Source: an uncultured Prevotella sp. (GTDB taxonomy: Bacteria; Bacteroidota; Bacteroidia; Bacteroidales; Bacteroidaceae). From it: DNA of 60,704 bases. Below are positions 57,955 through 60,704 of the stretch, in pieces (positions within the stretch are counted from its first letter, which is position 1; each line of letters opens with the position of its first letter). Both the position numbers and the translations under genes were made by a program. The DNA lies in NCBI GenBank assembly GCA_946404405.1, contig CAMJDL010000015.1:1-60704 (forward strand). Reading direction: 5' to 3'. The notes beneath the pieces were generated by a model. It was not told the origin of the DNA. It saw only the letters and a program-made list of their open reading frames with translations, and ran no database searches.

Positions 57955-60704
57955 ATGCAAAACAAAGGAATTGTAAAATTTATTGCAGTCGTTCTGATTC
58001 TCGTATGCTGCTTCTACCTTTCCTTCTCATTCGTAACACGCCATTACGAGAGTAAGGCTGCTGCCATGGGTGAGGAGGCTGGTCAGGAGTACCTCGACTC
58101 AATCATGAACGAGAAAGTGTACTGCGGAATCTATTCATTCAAGCAGTGCCGTGAGATGGAGATTGGCCTGGGTCTTGACCTGAAAGGCGGTATGAACGTG
58201 ATTCTTGAGGTGTCAGTACCTGACGTTGTTGATGTGCTGGCCGACCACAAGACTGATGCTGCCTATCGCAAGGCTTTGGAAGATGCCAAGAAGGAAGAGG
58301 AGACAAGTCAGGACGACTTTATCTCCCTGTTTATCAAACACTGGAAGAAGAATGCCAATGGTCGTCCCTTGGCTGCTGTGTTCGCTACCCAGCAGATGAA
58401 GGGCAAGGTTAGCACCCAGTCCAGCGACTCCGAGGTCGAGGCTGCTCTGCGTACTGAGGTGCAGTCGGCTGTCGACAACTCGTTCAACGTAGTCCGTAAC
58501 CGTATCGATAAGTTCGGCGTTGTTCAGCCTAACATCCAGAAGCTCGAAGGTCAGTCAGGCCGTATCATGGTTGAAATGCCTGGTGTGAAGGAGCCTGAGC
58601 GTGTTCGTAAGTTGTTGCAGGGTTCTGCCAACCTCGAATTCTGGGAGACCTATAACTCACAGGAAATCTATCCGCTGCTGGCTCAGTTGAACCAGAAGTA
58701 TGCTGCCCTCGGTGGTCATGCTGAGGCTGACACTACAGCTGTGGCTGCTGCCGATTCTGCTGCTACCGCTGCCGTTGATACAACTGCTGCCGCTGCTGCC
58801 AACGATTTGGCTGCTAAGCTGGCTGCTGGTAAGAAGGCCGACAAGGCTGCTGACGCCAAGAATAAGGCTGAGGCTCTGAAGCAGAATCCTCTGTTCGCTG
58901 TATTCCAGCCCGTTCCACAGGGTCTGGCTATCGTTGGTTATGCCAGCGCTCGCGATACTGCTGATGTCAATAAGGTAATCTACTCTGACATCGCTGCCAG
59001 CGTACTGCCTGCCGAGTGTAAGCTGCGTTGGGGTGCCAAGGCCGAGGACTTCGGCGGCGAGAACACCCATGGCGACATTTACGCTCTGTATGCCCTGAAG
59101 ATTACCGAACCTAACGGTCGTGCTCCACTGGAGGGTGACGTTATCACCTCTTCTAAGGATGACTTCGACCAGATGGGTCATCCCTCTGTGTCTATGCAGA
59201 TGAACTCTGACGGTGCTCGTCGTTGGAGCCAGATTACCAAGCAGAACATCGGTCGTGGCGTAGCCATCGTGCTCGACGACGCCGTTTACTCTGCTCCCCG
59301 TATCCTGACTCAGATTGATGGTGGTAACTCTCAGATTACTGGTAACTTCACCATCGAGGATACCAAGGACTTGGCTAACACACTGAACTCAGGTAAGATG
59401 CCCGCTCCTACACGTATCGTACAGGAAGAGGTGGTAGGTCCCTCACTCGGTGCTCAGTCTATCAAGCAGGGTGTCATCTCATTCATCGTAGCCTTCGTGC
59501 TGCTGATGATTTATATGATTATGCTGTATGGCTTCATTCCTGGTATCTTGTCAGATATCGCCCTGTTGTTCAACTTGTTCTTCACACTGGGTATTCTGAC
59601 TTCGTTCCAGGCTGCCTTGACGATGCCTGGTATCGCCGGTATCGTGCTGACGCTGGGTACTGCTGTGGATGCTAACGTGCTGATCTACGAGCGTATCAAG
59701 GAAGAGTTGAAGCGTGGCTTGGGTATGAAGGAGGCAGTGCAGAAGGGTTACTCTAACGCCTTCAGCGCTATCTTCGACTCTAACGTCACCTCTCTGATTA
59801 CTGGTTTCATCCTGTTGTTCTTCGGTACAGGTCCTGTCAAGGGCTTCGCTACCACTTGGATTATCGGTATCTTCTGTTCGTTCTTCACCGCTGTGTTCCT
59901 GACCCGTCTGGTTTATGAGAACCGCCTGAAGAAGGACAAGTGGCTCGGTCTGACCTTCGTGACTGGCTACTCAAAGAACCTGATGCAGAATGCCAAGTAC
60001 AACTTCATGGGTATGTACAAGAAGTCGTTCGCTATTTGGGGTGTATTCGCTATCGTCTTCATCTGCTCGTTCTTTGTTCGTGGCTTGAGCCAGAGCATCG
60101 ACTTCACCGGTGGTCGTAACTATGTGGTGACACTCGACAAGGAGACTCACGTTGAGGATGTTCGTGCTGCTTTGGCAGGCGCCTTCATCAACAGCGTTGG
60201 CGAGAATGCCGGCAAGGAGGCTAACACCTCTGTTATCGCTCTGGGTACCGATGGCAAGACCATCCGTGTATCTACCAACTGGGATATCGAGTCTAACAAT
60301 CCTGAGGTTGACGACAAGGCAGAGACCATTCTTTATAATGCTCTGAAGAAGGGTGGCTTCATCAGCCAGGCTAATGTTGAGGACTTCAAGAATCCTGATG
60401 TTCGCCAGGGTGGTTCTATCATCAGCTCGGCTAAGGTAGGTCCTGCTGTGGCTAAGGATATCACTTACGGTGCTATCATCAGCGTTATCATCGCCCTGAT
60501 TGCCATCTTCCTCTACATCCTGTTGCGTTTCCGCAATGTAGCTTACTCTACGGGTGCTACCATTGCCCTGACCCTCGATGCCTTGGTGGTTATCGGCTTC
60601 TACAGCGTATTGTGGGGCTGGGTACCCATGTCACTGGAAATCGACCAGGTATTCATCGGTGCTATCCTGACGGTGATTGGTTACTCTATCAACGATAAGG
60701 TGGT
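57955..60704 (+). CDS. secDF: Protein translocase SecDF (fused), partial
   Basis: Runs from the ATG at 57955 to the window end without a stop (916 codons seen). SecD part: signal-anchor helix (KFIAVVLILVCCFYLSFSF), GLGLDLKGGMNV, the P1 periplasmic domain, then membrane helices with GIAGIVLTLGTAVDANVLIYERIKEE. SecF part begins near 59990 (SIDFTGGRNYVV) and is cut near GYSINDKVV. SecDF uses the proton gradient to pull proteins across the membrane. Residues about 253-310 are an unusual Ala/Asp/Lys low-complexity insert in P1. The fused form is usual in Bacteroidetes. Confidence 0.96.
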   Translation, partial: MQNKGIVKFIAVVLILVCCFYLSFSFVTRHYESKAAAMGEEAGQEYLDSIMNEKVYCGIYSFKQCREMEIGLGLDLKGGMNVILEVSVPDVVDVLADHKTDAAYRKALEDAKKEEETSQDDFISLFIKHWKKNANGRPLAAVFATQQMKGKVSTQSSDSEVEAALRTEVQSAVDNSFNVVRNRIDKFGVVQPNIQKLEGQSGRIMVEMPGVKEPERVRKLLQGSANLEFWETYNSQEIYPLLAQLNQKYAALGGHAEADTTAVAAADSAATAAVDTTAAAAANDLAAKLAAGKKADKAADAKNKAEALKQNPLFAVFQPVPQGLAIVGYASARDTADVNKVIYSDIAASVLPAECKLRWGAKAEDFGGENTHGDIYALYALKITEPNGRAPLEGDVITSSKDDFDQMGHPSVSMQMNSDGARRWSQITKQNIGRGVAIVLDDAVYSAPRILTQIDGGNSQITGNFTIEDTKDLANTLNSGKMPAPTRIVQEEVVGPSLGAQSIKQGVISFIVAFVLLMIYMIMLYGFIPGILSDIALLFNLFFTLGILTSFQAALTMPGIAGIVLTLGTAVDANVLIYERIKEELKRGLGMKEAVQKGYSNAFSAIFDSNVTSLITGFILLFFGTGPVKGFATTWIIGIFCSFFTAVFLTRLVYENRLKKDKWLGLTFVTGYSKNLMQNAKYNFMGMYKKSFAIWGVFAIVFICSFFVRGLSQSIDFTGGRNYVVTLDKETHVEDVRAALAGAFINSVGENAGKEANTSVIALGTDGKTIRVSTNWDIESNNPEVDDKAETILYNALKKGGFISQANVEDFKNPDVRQGGSIISSAKVGPAVAKDITYGAIISVIIALIAIFLYILLRFRNVAYSTGATIALTLDALVVIGFYSVLWGWVPMSLEIDQVFIGAILTVIGYSINDKV

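Overview
The window is a chromosomal segment of a Bacteroidales bacterium, most probably Prevotella or a close relative. Evidence: the gene order rpsM-rpsK-rpsD-rpoA-rplQ; Bacteroidetes-type promoters (TTTG, 19-21 bases, TAnnTTTG) upstream of many genes; few Shine-Dalgarno sites; an Oar-like TonB receptor; fused SecDF; the block DUF4271-hemD-rnpA-yidD-tyrS; and a GH5 enzyme ending in the short glycine/lysine-rich tail common in Prevotella secreted enzymes.

Layout. 1-2770 (+): end of the alpha operon (S13 end, S11, S4, RNA polymerase alpha, L17). 2844-8694 (-): a mannan operon encoding GH26 mannanase lipoprotein, GH130 mannosylglucose phosphorylase, 2-epimerase and alpha-galactosidase, with a divergent GH5 glucanase (8855-10567) and a GH5_7-like mannanase lipoprotein (10608-11876). 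11884-33175 (-): a type VI secretion-like contractile injection locus in two operons. The upstream operon (33175-25892) carries two Hcp/TssD-like tube proteins, a large VgrG and two unknown coiled-coil proteins. The downstream operon (22653-11884) carries TssG-, TssK-, TssE- and TssF-like baseplate proteins mixed with an E1-like enzyme, a ubiquitin-like protein, an E2-like protein, two exported proteins and a membrane protein with a RING-H2-like motif and an FHA domain. The 2-oxoglutarate:ferredoxin oxidoreductase operon korAB (25660-22802) lies between the two. 33326-37555: TGS-uridine kinase, acid phosphatase, Fic protein and an HU-like protein. 37556-38301: an AT-rich non-coding region with a mirror-symmetric array of 11-base iterons and two palindromes, followed by a BT4734/VirE-type primase-helicase (38302-40449). 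40558-60704 (+): Na/phosphate cotransporter, Oar-like receptor and M16 peptidase, metK, DUF4271, hemD, rnpA, yidD, tyrS, tRNA-Gln, a sugar-acid dehydrogenase, a cation exporter, HU (-), rhomboid protease, EEP-family membrane protein, and secDF cut by the window end.

The most exciting content is the apparent E1/Ubl/E2/RING set inside a contractile-injection baseplate operon. It suggests that a ubiquitin-like conjugation or signalling step is part of the assembly, regulation or cargo handling of this apparatus. The sheath (TssB/C), ClpV, PAAR and a deubiquitinase-type peptidase are not in this window. A second striking element is the dyad-symmetric iteron region beside the VirE-type gene, which looks like a replication origin or a large operator. 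A third is a set of short degenerate tandem 'words' just upstream of many start codons, which have also entered two coding regions in frame.
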